Notes under the pieces: generated by a model
Told to the model about the DNA's origin: nothing
Seen by the model: the letters and a program-made list of their open reading frames with translations, nothing else
The model's database searches: none
Source: Phytophthora colocasiae
Lineage: Eukaryota; Oomycota; Peronosporomycetes; Peronosporales; Peronosporaceae
Length of the DNA stretch: 64,000 bases
Assembly (NCBI GenBank): GCA_018806915.1
Contig: JAGKQI010000052.1
Span: 186,001-250,000 of the forward strand
Reading direction: 5' to 3'
Made by a program: the position numbers and the translations under genes
Shown here: piece after piece, positions 22,060 through 32,712 of the stretch
How positions within the stretch are numbered: position 1 is the first letter of the stretch
How the letters are laid out: each line of letters begins with the position of its first letter

Positions 22060-23849
22060 CTACAGAGTTTGGGATCTGGCAGCGTCGGGATCGAACCCCG
22101 GCAGCGAACGGACGAACTTCATGGAGAGTCGACTGGCACCGAGGCTGGGATGGGAAGGTCCGGAACGGTAGTGGGTACGCCAAGGATCCTGACGGTCGCA
22201 GTCTTCAAGAGCAGCAACAAGGTTTTGCGTAGGATCCGCTCCAGCAGCGACGGCTTTAGCTCCCGGATACCAGGTGGTATCTTCCAAAGACAGTGGGAAG
22301 TGAATGAAGTGTGGGTCCAACCAGAGATCCAAGTCACAACACCCGGTTAAGCGCATCCTCTCAAATATCTTGTTCTGCAGCTTGCGATACTTATCCCGCG
22401 CGTGAGATCCACGATTCTTCCTGCGACGATATAAGCCTGCGAACCAGCTATCCGCCTTGCGTAGCTCAGTAGAGATAGGGAACGAATGTGTGGATTCCCA
22501 AATCGCTTGGAGATTGGCAGACTCAAACGCGCCATACCAACTCAAGATCTCCGCAAGTCGAGGCGACAGATCCTCCTGGAAGGTGTGAGGGGGCGGAGCT
22601 TGAGATTGGAGATCTTTCCACGGCTCCATCGCGTACAACCGAATAATATGGGCCTGGAAGATGAGATCGGGGACGTAACTGCCCCGATCCGATGCACCAC
22701 GGCCGATACGGAGCGGGAACAACCACCCAGGACGACGACAAGCGGTCAAACCACTGGCGGAAAGCGTCAGGAGACTCAGCTGATTGACTTCGTCTGCGAT
22801 CCAAGGGGCCACGTCTTCGGAAGCCATCGGGCGAGGATCTCGGGCGGCAGGAACAAAATCCTTCAGCGGGCCAAAAGCTTCAAACTGCAGGTCTTCGACG
22901 TTTCCCCGAGAGCCCGTCTCGGGAGCCACTACGGACGTAGGTGATGAACGGCTGGACCATTATCGGGCGGAACAGTGGAAGCATCGCCGATCTCGATAGG
23001 AGCGGGCGCTGATCCCTCCCCGGATGAAGCCGATGTAACTCTGACCGGGAGCGCCACTTGGCAACCCGTATCTGCTCGTCCTCAGCTCCCCATCTGAGCT
23101 GGCTTCTCGGTCATCTTGTACGACTGATCCGGGCGAATTCCCCTCACCGGAACCTTGCGGCTTCTTGCGGTTTTTGATAGCGGGGTCCTTAGGAACCGCT
23201 AGATCGGGGACCTTCGTTTCTCACTTTAAGGAGGCTCTTCGGGTGGCTGGCTTGGAGTTATTCCGGGTTCGGAATCGACGGAGTCTGGTTCCTGCCCCGA
23301 ATACCCTTCCCTTGCGTCCCCGAAGTCAAAATCCGAATGTTTCTCCGTGTCTTCCCTCTCCGTGTGGACGGGAGTAGGAGCAGGTTGGGACGTGAAGTTG
23401 GAGGACTTCACAGGGCTAGTGTAGCGTGGGACCTTAGGCGGGGGTTCTTCTATTGAAGAAGAAACGTCGCTGTGCCGACGTTTGGAAGAAGAATACCCTT
23501 GGCAGTAGACGTCTCCGACTGTACACTGGGCGCATTCGACGAGCTGCGCATCGCCATAGAGGCGATCAACGCCAGATTGCGAAGAGCTGCGGTACGCTCG
23601 TCAATGACGCTACGGTGCTCTTCCTCCAGGGCAGTATGCTCCTGTCTGAGTGCGTCATGCTTCGTCTTGAGGTCTTGATTACTTCCGCGGAGACGCTTAA
23701 GATGTTCTTGGTCGACCGATGCTTGCGCCAACGACGCCGTCAACTGCTCGGATTCCCTTTTCAGGCGTTGAATCTCGACCCCTTGATCTCGAATGATCTG
23801 TTCCTTCCTGGCGATGACTTGTCTCGCTTGGTCTCGCTCAAGAGTTACT
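22060..23849 (-). pseudogene. Antisense coiled-coil gene in element B, truncated
   Basis: On the minus strand, opposite to element B pol, coding starts at the LTR edge (23849) with a strongly charged heptad-like coiled coil (LERDQARQVIARKEQIIRDQ and on, about 23849-23620). It then passes through shifted frames with an acidic Pro-rich linker (23411-23226) and ends in a 289-codon frame (22929-22060) with many Trp (LSPRLAEILSWYGAFES, WYPGAKAVAAG). I do not recognise the fold. GGATCC motifs near 22182 and 22230 suggest it belongs to element B. Its start was removed by the LTR. It parallels the antisense frames in elements A and C. Confidence 0.5.
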
Positions 23850-25270
23850 GTGGCGAAGTGGGTGAACACTTTTCGGCTTCCGGACTGGAAGTCGGTCGCC
23901 CAGAGTGTATAGTGCGTGCCCAGGTGGATTCTGGAATAAAACGTCCAGATGCCAAGTGGGGTCAGTCTCAACCTTCCGGGATCCTATGGGTATCCGGAAG
24001 GCAGAGTTGGCGTGTGACCTTGTGGTATCCTCTTGGGTGTCGTTTGTCTTCGTGTATCCGGTGTAGTCACCAATGAGTTACTTCTGGATGCCGATCAGGT
24101 CCAGATGTACAAATGCCAGGTACTTTCCAGATGCAGTCGTCTGGAATCAGTGAAAGACGATTTCCCCTAGCGGTTAATCAATACAATACGGATAGTTAAT
24201 ATGCAAATATACAGCCGCTCTTATTCTTTGTGGCCCTTGAGCGGTTGTCACTCCAGATGCCAGTCGACGGAGTCTGATTCCGGAACACTGGCTCGGCTCC
24301 GGGACTCTCACAAGGGCACCACTTCTGGATAACCACTGGGTTTCCGGAAGACAATATTCAAATGGAATCCGGAATCACTAGAAAGTAATCCGGATGACCC
24401 TCAATTTACAATCCTATCACACAGTAGTTAATTCAATACAGTTCCAAGGGGCTAACTACTAACAACCTCCTAAAAACGCAGTTATAATATGAAATGGGTA
24501 TCCGGAGTCCGGAATACCAACTGGAATATGAAATAGGAAGTTCACTTCCGGATGCGCCTTCCGGATCCCTTACCTAACTTGGTCTTGACCTTCGTGGCTG
24601 TCGTCGCGGCCTAACGCTGGCGGAGATGACCCCGAGCCCTCTTCGTGAGGCTGGTCGGCGGTTCTCGGCAGTGGTGACTTGTGGGAACCTCCCGCACACT
24701 CTTGGTGGCAAATTGAACTCTCTCTCTCTTATTTATGTATAAGTATTTTTGCTAAAGTCTCTGCTAAACATCTTGATTTCACTATAGAAAGGGGGCAGGG
24801 GGCGCGTGTCTCTGTCGCCGAAGCCCGAAGAATTCCGGCTGGTTCCGAGCACATCCTGGTCGGTCGTCTTGGTCGGTCGGTAGTCACTTGACTTGAGTAT
24901 ACTTAGAGCCTTGAACTGGATACTGGGTACAAATCAGGATTTCCCCGGATGCCAGTCCTTTCCAAATGCCCTTGGTGTTCAGATTCCACGTGACCTTGGC
25001 CGGCATCTGGAGCTCTTTTCACAGGAAATACTTTGATACTGTATGTGCACCTGGTTCAGCTGTATCAGGGCTCCGGATGCAGTTGGTCGACTCGGGATTC
25101 TGGACCGGACATGGATTCCGGAGATTATCGAAGATATTCCTGAAGCGCAATGCTGACACCTTCCCAGATTCCCGTCCCAATGTTGTCAAATATCAGCCAA
25201 TCAGCTTCCAGATCAATGGATGGTCCTGGGAGGCGGCTTCTGTGCGAAAATTCAAACCTACAGCTTCACA
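23850..25270 (-). repeat. Complete Gypsy-type LTR, same family as 1-149
   Basis: It runs TGTGGCGAAG to GCTTCACA, about 1.42 kb. It contains many TCCGGA motifs and shares the CTCAAGGGCC and TTCAATTTGCC patches with the other LTRs. No duplication flanks it (TTAC before, CTGC after). On the left it cuts the antisense coiled-coil gene and on the right the Copia RT at 25271, so it joins two unrelated sequences. That points to recombination between copies or a deletion rather than a simple insertion. Confidence 0.8.
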
Positions 25271-26169
25271 CTGCCCACTGCTTGGCGATACGGAATAGTT
25301 TTCATCGCATCTTTCTCTTGCTCACTGCTAGGTTGGCTGCTTACGGAGAGTTTGACGTTCCGTTCTGTTGGTGTTGCTATAGGGTACGGAATATAGTCGC
25401 TGAAGCGGTCGATGACCTTCGTAGCGTACTTGTGTTGGTGGATAAACATCGTTCGGTTCTTGCGGTCACGTTGAATGGACCAGCCGAGTAAGTACTTCAC
25501 CACCCCTATATCTGACATGGAGAATCGTTTTTTCAGGGCTGATTTCAGCTCACTGACGAGTGCTGGTGTAGGAGCAATGATCAGTAAGTCGTCAACGTAC
25601 ACTGCAATATAACAAGTGACGTTGTCAACTGTGCGTCGAAAGACACATCGATATTTAATGAGTTTCAGAAACCCAAGGCTCTCTAGAAAGGCAGACAAGG
25701 TTTGGTACCAGACACGGGGTGCTTGTTTTAACCCGTATAAGCTCTTAAGAAGTTTGCACACTAGATGCTCCTTGCCCGGGATTTTGAAACCTCCGGTTGA
25801 GCCATGTAGATCTTTTCTTCCAAATAGCCATTAAGGAATGCTGTTTTAACATCCATTTGGTGGACTTCAAAATCGAAAAGAGCTGCAATAGTAAGCAGTA
25901 GTCTGAGTACCTCCATCCTGATGACAGGTGAGAAAATCTCATTGTAGTCGACCAAATTCCTGTAGGAACCCTTTGATCACCAGACGCGCTTTAAAGCGGT
26001 CAATTTCACCAGTGCCGGTATACTTCGCCACGAAGACCCTCCTTTTAGGAGGGGTTACCAACACCCAAGTGTTATTGTCCATGAGGGACTTGTATTCCGA
26101 TTTAGCTGCTGAATGCCACTGGTTAGCGTGGGAAGACATTGCTTCCCGATACGTAGTGGGCTCTGACAC
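25271..26169 (-). pseudogene. Copia reverse transcriptase, 3'-truncated (element D)
   Basis: Minus strand. Motifs in order: WHSAAKSEYKSLMDNNTWVL, IDRFKARLVIKGFLQ, YNEIFSPVIRMEVLRLLL, MDVKTAFLNGYLEE, LYGLKQAPRVWYQ and AVYVDDLLIIAP (the YVDD active site). They are split across three frames near 25750 and 25945. The C-terminal RNase H is missing because the LTR begins at 25270. Confidence 0.85.
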
Positions 26170-26640
26170 ATACCGAATGGCTAGTAATGTGTACAGTAAA
26201 TGCTGACGTTGCTCCTGTTCGTGGATGTCTTCCTCAGAGTTGAGGGTTACGTCACAGGCCTTCTCAGAGTTGAGGCATTTCTCAGTGGCTTCCGCAGTGA
26301 GGCGGGGTCGCTTAGGAGCTGAGTTGTAGGATCAGAGTCCGTCTCCGTTCTAAATGAGTAATGAATGGCTGTTCGATCAATAGCCTCCCTCAAGAGGGTA
26401 GTACCCATTTGTTGGCTGTACCTGGTACGGTTCCCGTTGCAGGACCTGAAGTGGGTAATGGTGTCGTCACTGGTTCTGATACAGGCTCAGTTTCAGGCAC
26501 TTGTGCTGGTATAAAAGCAGGTGCAGGTGACGCAGGTGCAGGTACAGGTTCATCAGCAGGTTGCTGCCTGTTGGTGGGTTGTGCGGGCTCTGGTGTAGAC
26601 GTCAGACCTGTGAGAGGAGGGAATTCGTCCTCTTTAAAAC
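26170..26640 (-). pseudogene. Pro-rich linker between Copia integrase and RT (element D)
   Basis: A minus-strand open stretch (26659-26390) rich in Pro, Ala, Glu and Thr with repeats such as PVPAPASPAPAF. In Copia elements a variable hydrophilic region lies here. Stops between 26170 and 26390 break it. No domain recognised. Confidence 0.5.
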
Positions 26641-28317
26641 CTACATCACGACTATACACATGGCATGTGTGTTAATGTCCATCAAACGATATCCTTTCTT
26701 GTGGTCAGGTACGCCGAGATTCATGCACAAACGGGCTCTAGCGTCGAGTTTGTCTCGGTATTGCTCCGTGATGTGGACATGTCCACTACATCTAAAGACT
26801 TTGATGTATTGCATCGATGGGATTCGGTTGTACCAAAGCTCGTACGGGGTTCGACCGTCCGTCTTAGAGCTAGGCGTCATGTTGATGAGAGTTGTCACGT
26901 GACAGACACACTCAGCCCATAATCTCTTGGAAAGTTTGCCGTCAAGTAGAAGGGCTTGGACACGCTCCATGATAGTACGCATGCGGCTGAGGAGTGTACG
27001 CGTTGGTGAATTGAGCATGAGTCCCATACCTTTTAAAGAGGATTCGACCCTTCTCGAACTCTTTCGCATTATCTGCTGGAGCCGTAGAATCTCAATTTTT
27101 TCTTGAGACTTATCGTCTTCAGCACTAAATGTGTACTCAATGACAGAGATATCTTGTCTAAAGATGTTCAGGGCTTTCTTCTTGAAGTCTTCGTAGCAGT
27201 CGTACAACTCGCTACGGTTCTTAATTGCATAAGTTAGCATAAATCGAGAAAAGGCATCGATGAAGATCAAGAAGTAACGACAACCAGTAAGACTAGGCAC
27301 AGGTAGTGGACCACAGATATCAGAATGGACTTTTGAAAAAGGTCTGGTGGCACGTTTAGCAACTCTATTAGAGTAAAAGGTGGAGCGGTGTGACTTCGCT
27401 AACGTGCATGCAACACAGAAGAAATCTGTCTTAGAATCTAGAGGTACAGATTCATCGAGTCCATGTATGGCTTGGCTCCTAGATAGGTCATTTAAGACAC
27501 GAACGTTAGGATGTCCAAGGCGTTTATGTAAGAGCAGAAAAGAACGTTGCTTACCTGAGGCAATAAGAGCCGCTGGTGATGCCGCTGGATTGGCTTGGAA
27601 CTGATACAGGTCCGTGTTGTTAGCCATGAGTGCCTTGATCTTGAAGCGCTGGTCGGTTTGCATAGCGCACTGCTTATGGTCAAAGCTGAAGCGAAAATCG
27701 TGCTTCACCGCAGCTGGAATTGACAGCTGGAGCTGGGGAGTATACAGGCCACCATGAAGGATAAGCTTCTGCATGTTGCCCTTGGAGTCAGAGACTTGCA
27801 GTTCGACCCGTCCAATGCCTTCAATGGGGATCTGGTTGTTTCCACCAACCGTAATCGATCCACCACTAGTGGTGATGTCAGTAAACCACTGGGATTCATG
27901 GGACACATGGCGTGTACAGCCAGAGTTGATCGTCCAGGTGGGGTCAGGTTCAACCTTGGCTTCAGCAGTAAGGCTAAACTGGGGATTGACTGTGGTGGCG
28001 ACAGCGATGAGACCGGTATCACGACGTCCTTGGCGAGATACCTTACGGTTGCCAGAATCACTGTCGTTGTCATCATCGCCGTCATTGTCTGACCCGAGAG
28101 GGCGGTCCTTGTAGCGCTCTTGGCCACCGTTCCCGTGCTTATTGTTGTTGCCACCGTTGTTGCCCTTGAAGTCTCGGTTGTTATTTCCCTTGTAGCTGCG
28201 CCCGTTGTTTGAGTTCCGAAACGGATGATCGCGCTTCGAGTTACCCTTGAAAGCAAAATTAGTACCGTTCCAGATTTCACTCGTCCATCTCGCAAGTCCT
28301 TCTGCAAGCCGCGGCAC
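26641..28317 (-). pseudogene. Copia protease and integrase (element D), catalytic residues lost
   Basis: A 558-codon open frame. An Asn/Gly/Lys-rich gag tail precedes the protease, whose signature reads WTINSGCTRHVSH. The catalytic Asp of the usual D-S-G is Asn here. A GAG_pre-integrase region follows (LLLHKRLGHPNVRVLNDLSR, CVACTLAKSHR), then integrase with the first Asp in KVHSDICGPLP. The stretch that should hold the second Asp and the Glu is read out of frame between about 27110 and 26980, although the frame stays open. Both enzymes should therefore be dead. Confidence 0.8.
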
Positions 28318-29182
28318 TGACGATCAAATGATGGAATCGTTACGGTTCTGCGCGTGAGATGCTGGGGGTCCAGTTGCCACTAAAGCTGAAGTCTCAGGCG
28401 TGCCGTTGGCCAAGGTGTAGCGCTCTTGAGCTTGGAGATCGCGAACCTTGCCTTCAATGCTCTGTTTAAGGTCTTCATACGGGATGTACTTCCGCTGATC
28501 CTTCCAGATGCGGAGGTCATCCTTCCACATCGCATTCTCAAGTTTGAGAAAGAATTCGGTCAAGTCTGAGCCTTCCTCATACTTGATCTTCATCAAGTAG
28601 TGTTAGATGAAGTACGGGTCACCATGAAAGGCCGCTCCCTCGTACTTCTGGCAGATATGTAGTTGAATATCTCGTAGGAAATCGTGAGATTCTTGACCAG
28701 ACGCACGTGCATGTTGTCCATCCTTTTCATCAAGAAAGCCTTGGTCTTGGCTTCTTGGCGAGCTGACTAAGAGGGTGATGCTTCTCTTTCTTGGTGCGTT
28801 TGCGTGCTCGGCGAGCTTCACGTGAGTTGAACGGTCGAACGGCTGGAAGATCCTTGCGCTTGATCGACCCATCAGAGCTGGCTCCGGAGTCATCATCAGA
28901 GTCTGAGGGGGGTTTGAGCTCGTCATCGCGCTCCTCGTAGTCCACAGCGTCAGAGTCGACTTCAGCCTCCTTGGTAACCTTGGGAGGGTCATCGTCGTCG
29001 GACATGTCGCTAGCGCTCTCTTCACTTTCATCTTCAGACACACCATCGTAGTCAAGCTGCTTCACGTAGCCGAGTGGGTGTTTGCCATCGAGTGCTGCGC
29101 ACACGCGAGTCTTCCACACGTCGAAGTTCTCGGCGCCGATGAGTCGGGGGAAGTCGTCGCTGGAGGCTTGGCTTGGGCTCAT
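28318..29182 (-). pseudogene. Copia gag (element D)
   Basis: ATG at 29182 opens MSPSQASSDDFPRLIGAENF, a typical Copia gag beginning where the protein recognises an element-encoded motif (W at DVWKTRV). A long acidic Asp/Ser-rich insert follows. Frameshifts near 28730 and a stop near 28600 separate it from KYEEGSDLTEFFLKLENAMW, a hallmark gag block, which ends at 28324. No CCHC knuckle is seen; the Asn/Gly-rich segment downstream may take its place. Confidence 0.7.
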
Positions 29183-29558
29183 AACCTATGGCGAGGTTAA
29201 CTTGTAGTGAAGAAGAGAGGTGAAAGGAGAGGAGTTGTTGGTAGCCGTTAAAAGGCGAAGTGATGTTCATTAGATTTATAGGAGCTGCACAGTGCACACT
29301 ACATTTCACTATAAGTATAGAGAAAACATATTATAACAGTTTAATAGGTCCTCTGGGTAATCATACTGTTTAGAGGCAACTTTAACAACATGTTAGCAAT
29401 TGTGCAAGTGTGACCCCGTAAACTATATTCAACACTTCTTAAACAAACAGCAATCATTTTCCATAGGCAAACAGTAGCCCAACAAGCCACTTCTACAAGC
29501 GAACACTTTGGGCGATTCAATCCTTTGCATTCCAGTGGAAGAAGCACCCAACAATGCT
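29183..29558. other. Gap between element D gag and the inverted duplication
   Basis: AT-rich sequence with no convincing coding. It may hold the leader or a remnant of the 5' LTR of element D, but I find no LTR pair because the 3' side of D is missing. It ends exactly where the inverted duplication begins at 29559. Confidence 0.5.
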
Positions 29559-30627
29559 TAAAAGCTGTATCGGTCCTTGATGTTCTCCAAAATGCTACGC
29601 AGCAGCCAGCCATCGCCATCCGTCAGCTTGAAGTCGTCGTTCATCACACACGCAGGGTAACCACTCGGCTTGTTCTCCGCCACGTACATCTCCGGCAGAC
29701 CGAAACCGTGGCCAATCTCGTGCAGAAGCACCATCATGTGCTCCTGGTCCATCGAACGCAACATGTTGTTCACCTCCACACGTTGACCCCAGTCGCCACC
29801 CGTACCGTTGGCATCTTCACCCGCTTTCGTCGACGGCCACAGAGACATATCGAACGCCCCACCCTTGCAACTGCTCGTGTCTGCACTAGCAGCTTGGCCC
29901 CGGTGCTTGTAGCACTCATCAGGACACTTGGGACTTCCCTCGGAGTCCAGAATTCCCTCGTAGATCGTACCGAGCGAGTCGTCACTCCAGTCCATGATGG
30001 ACTTGTCCTTCACAGCGTACCCGACGATGTCGATGTCGATGTGCTTGTACGGCCAGCACTCGTACCCGGTGAGCCACTGGTTCCACAGGTTCATTTGCTT
30101 CTCGAGCATGGCCTGGAACTTGGACGCCGTGGCCTTGGTCAGAGGCTTGTCGTTGTCCCCAGCGCACGCAGTAGCTGCGCTTTCCTTGTTGGTCACGAGT
30201 TGGTCGAAGATGAGGTTGTTAAACTGAGGCACGTACTTCTTCATGGTGTTCTCCCAGACCCAGTCGATCTGGTCACGGGTGACTCCACAAGCGTTGGGGT
30301 TTCCGACCACACATTTGCCGCTACCAGAGGTGACAGTACCGAAGGTTGCCATGGGAGAACAGTAGTAGAAGGAGTTTCCACAGCGGATGTGTTAGCAGTC
30401 TGTGCCACGGAAGATTGTTGAGTCACTTGGTTGGTCGGAGTAGATCCGAGAGTTGGTACTTGTTTCACCACTGGAGTCTTTGTGCGCTTTGGAGGCTTGG
30501 GAGTACGAGGTCTCTTTGTCTTGGCATCTTTTTCAGCGGAGACGATAGAGCTGCACACCACCAGTGCCAGAACTGCGATGGTTAGCACTGTTCGTACTGA
30601 AATCCGGGAAGTTCGACGTCTTGCCAT
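29558..30627 (-). pseudogene. Secreted metalloprotease-like gene, broken inverted copy
   Basis: This is the mirror copy of 31515-32582. ATG at 30627 gives the same signal peptide (MARRRTSRISVRTVLTIAVL). Two one-base insertions at about 30340-30370 push the frame off after ETPSTT. A local deletion/insertion pair near 30150-30180 garbles about a dozen residues. From ATG at 30352 the mature domain is open to the stop at 29558, including LLHEIGHGFGLPEMY. As written, no secreted full-length protein can be made. The indels could be assembly errors. Confidence 0.8.
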
Positions 30628-32581
30628 GGCTGAAGAATGGAGAATGACAAGGTTGGAAGCGGACCGCTGGACATCCATGTACATGCCGTCGCTGGGTTGG
30701 TCGGATGTGAGGCAGCACATTGACGCCGGTCAAGCGACTGTTATTCCGTGAAAAGGCATGTTTCTAAGCGTAGTTTTGTGAAGCGTTGACGGTCAGCTTG
30801 ACCTACCTACTTTGATGCTCTACGGGAACACACGAAAATCCTCCAAGATTTGCATAATAGCTAACATGTCAAGGGTCATCTCAAGCTGTTTGTTTGTAAA
30901 AGCACGGAGAGCCCGAAGACGCTGCTTGCGATCGAGGGCAAGCTTGACTAGACTAAGTCGTAGGGACGCAAATATACCGCGATACGGACAGAGAAAATGG
31001 TTTAGTATTGCTTCAAGGTACAGTACTTGACTTCAGCTGTGCCCGCCATATTCACGCGTTCTTCCCTACAAGTGTCTGTTTCATCACGTAAACATTATTA
31101 ATTAGTTGGACAAGCATACCTACAGTACAGGTCGCGCGTTGTTGCACAAGTGCCCTTCCCACTGTACAACCTCAAAACCTGGTTGAGAGTCCCTTAGAAC
31201 TACTTTCAACAAATACTGGTAGCACTATTTTGTCATTTCACATGCAGGTTTGAGTCCATAACCGGCTATAGTAATGACAATTTCAATAACATCACTACTA
31301 TTACTTTGTGGTGTTCCCGTAGAGCATCAAAGTAGGTAGGTCAAGCTGACCGTCAACGCTTCACAAAACTACGCTTAGAAACATGCCTTTTCACGGAATA
31401 ACAGTCGCTTGACCGGCGTCAATGTGCTGCCTCACATCCGACCAACCCAGCGACGGCATGTACATGGATGTCCAGCGGTCCGCTTCCAACCTTGTCATTC
31501 TCCATTCTTCAGCCATGGCAAGACGTCGAACTTCCCGGATTTCAGTACGAACAGTGCTAACCATCGCAGTTCTGGCACTGGTGGTGTGCAGCTCTATCGT
31601 CTCCGCTGAAAAAGATGCCAAGACAAAGAGACCTCGTACTCCCAAGCCTCCAAAGCGCACAAAGACTCCAGTGGTGAAACAAGTACCAACTCTCGGATCT
31701 ACTCCGACCAACCAAGTGACTCAACAATCTTCCGTGGCACAGACTGCTAACACATCCGCTGTGGAAACTCCTTCTACTACGTTCTCCCACGCAACCTTCG
31801 GTACTGTCACCTCTGGTAGCGGCAAATGTGTGGTCGGAAACCCCAACGCTGGTGGAGTCACCCGTGACCAGATCGACTGGGTCTGGGAGAACACCATGAA
31901 GAAGTACGTGCCTCAGTTTAACAACCTCATCTTCGACCAACTCGTGACCAACAAGGGAAAGCTCAGCTACTGCGTGCGCTGGGACAACGACAAGCCTCTG
32001 ACCAAGGCCACGGCGTCCAAGTTCCAGGCCATGCTCGAGAAGCAAATGAACCTGTGGAACCAGTGGCTCACCGGGTACGAGTGCTGGCCGTACAAGCACA
32101 TCGACATCGACATCGTCGGGTACGCTGTGAAGGACAAGTCCATCATGGACTGGAGTGACGACTCGCTCGGTACGATCTACGAGGGAATTCTGGACTCCGA
32201 GGGAAGTCCCAAGTGTCCTGATGAGTGCTACAAGCACCGGGGCCAAGCTGCTAGTGCAGACACGAGCAGTTGCAAGGGTGGGGCGTTCGATATGTCTCTG
32301 TGGCCGTCGACGAAAGCGGGTGAAGATGCCAACGGTACGGGTGGCGACTGGGGTCAACGTGTGGAGGTGAACAACATGTTGATTTCGATGGACCAGGAGC
32401 ACATGATGGTGCTTCTGCACGAGATTGGCCACGGTTTCGGTCTGCCGGAGATGTACGTGGCGGAGAACAAGCCGAGTGGTTACCCTGCGTGTGTGATGAA
32501 CGACGACTTCAAGCTGACGGATGGCGATGGCTGGCTGCTGCGTAGCATTTTGGAGAACATCAAGGACCGATACAGCTTTTA
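29559..32581. repeat. Large inverted duplication (palindrome) with 479-bp spacer
   Basis: The left arm (29559-30831, 1273 bp) is the reverse complement of the right arm (31311-32581, 1271 bp); I noticed only about ten differences, including four one-base indels. The spacer is 30832-31310, with no gene seen. The inner ends share GTGTTCCCGTAGAGCATCAA and the outer ends coincide with the stop codons of the two gene copies. Each arm holds a full metalloprotease-like gene plus about 200 bp upstream, so the two copies are head to head. Confidence 0.9.
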
Positions 32582-32582
32582 G
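31515..32582 (+). CDS. Secreted zinc-metalloprotease-like protein (HEXXHXXGXXE)
   Basis: 355 residues from ATG at 31515. I chose this start because it puts a good signal peptide first (MARRRTSRISVRTVLTIAVL, hydrophobic core, cleavage expected after SSIVSA); the frame is open 31 codons further upstream without a better start. A Lys/Pro/Thr-rich linker (about residues 32-75) precedes the domain with GVTRDQIDWVWENTMKKYVP and, at residues 302-312, HEIGHGFGLPE. This fits zinc binding by two His plus Glu, and ACVMND about 14 residues later resembles the Met-turn of metzincins. Substrate unknown; secretion suggests an extracellular or host target. Related copies lie at 29558-30627 and 62378-63150. 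Confidence 0.8.
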   Translation: MARRRTSRISVRTVLTIAVLALVVCSSIVSAEKDAKTKRPRTPKPPKRTKTPVVKQVPTLGSTPTNQVTQQSSVAQTANTSAVETPSTTFSHATFGTVTSGSGKCVVGNPNAGGVTRDQIDWVWENTMKKYVPQFNNLIFDQLVTNKGKLSYCVRWDNDKPLTKATASKFQAMLEKQMNLWNQWLTGYECWPYKHIDIDIVGYAVKDKSIMDWSDDSLGTIYEGILDSEGSPKCPDECYKHRGQAASADTSSCKGGAFDMSLWPSTKAGEDANGTGGDWGQRVEVNNMLISMDQEHMMVLLHEIGHGFGLPEMYVAENKPSGYPACVMNDDFKLTDGDGWLLRSILENIKDRYSF

Positions 32583-32712
32583 AGAAGTTTTGAGTTGTTT
32601 TTTTGTCTTTAGAAAGACTAGATGTTTTCGCTCAAAACCGTTGAATAATGTTGTGTAGTACCACCAAAAGAAGAACTTCGGTATCCAATCCATATCTTTC
32701 CCTCCGTCTACA

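Larger units (their letters stand above)
7600..23849 (+). mobile_element. Ty3/Gypsy element B, nested and degraded
   Basis: Plus-strand order: LTR/leader (about 7600-8530), gag (8531-10435), insert (10436-12060), gag zinc knuckles (12111-12476), protease (about 12770-13560), linker to 14660, DNA transposon (14666-17687), RT (17784 on), RNase H, integrase (to 21564), GGATCC repeats, then an antisense frame ending at 23849 where an LTR begins. The reading content continues from one side of each insert to the other. GGATCC is strongly over-represented throughout. Multiple stops and frameshifts make it non-functional. Outer boundaries are approximate. Confidence 0.7.

Noticed and set aside
23850..25270. 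Solo LTR by simple insertion
   Set aside because: The flanks (TTAC and CTGC) do not match and the two sides are unrelated genes, so a rearrangement fits better.
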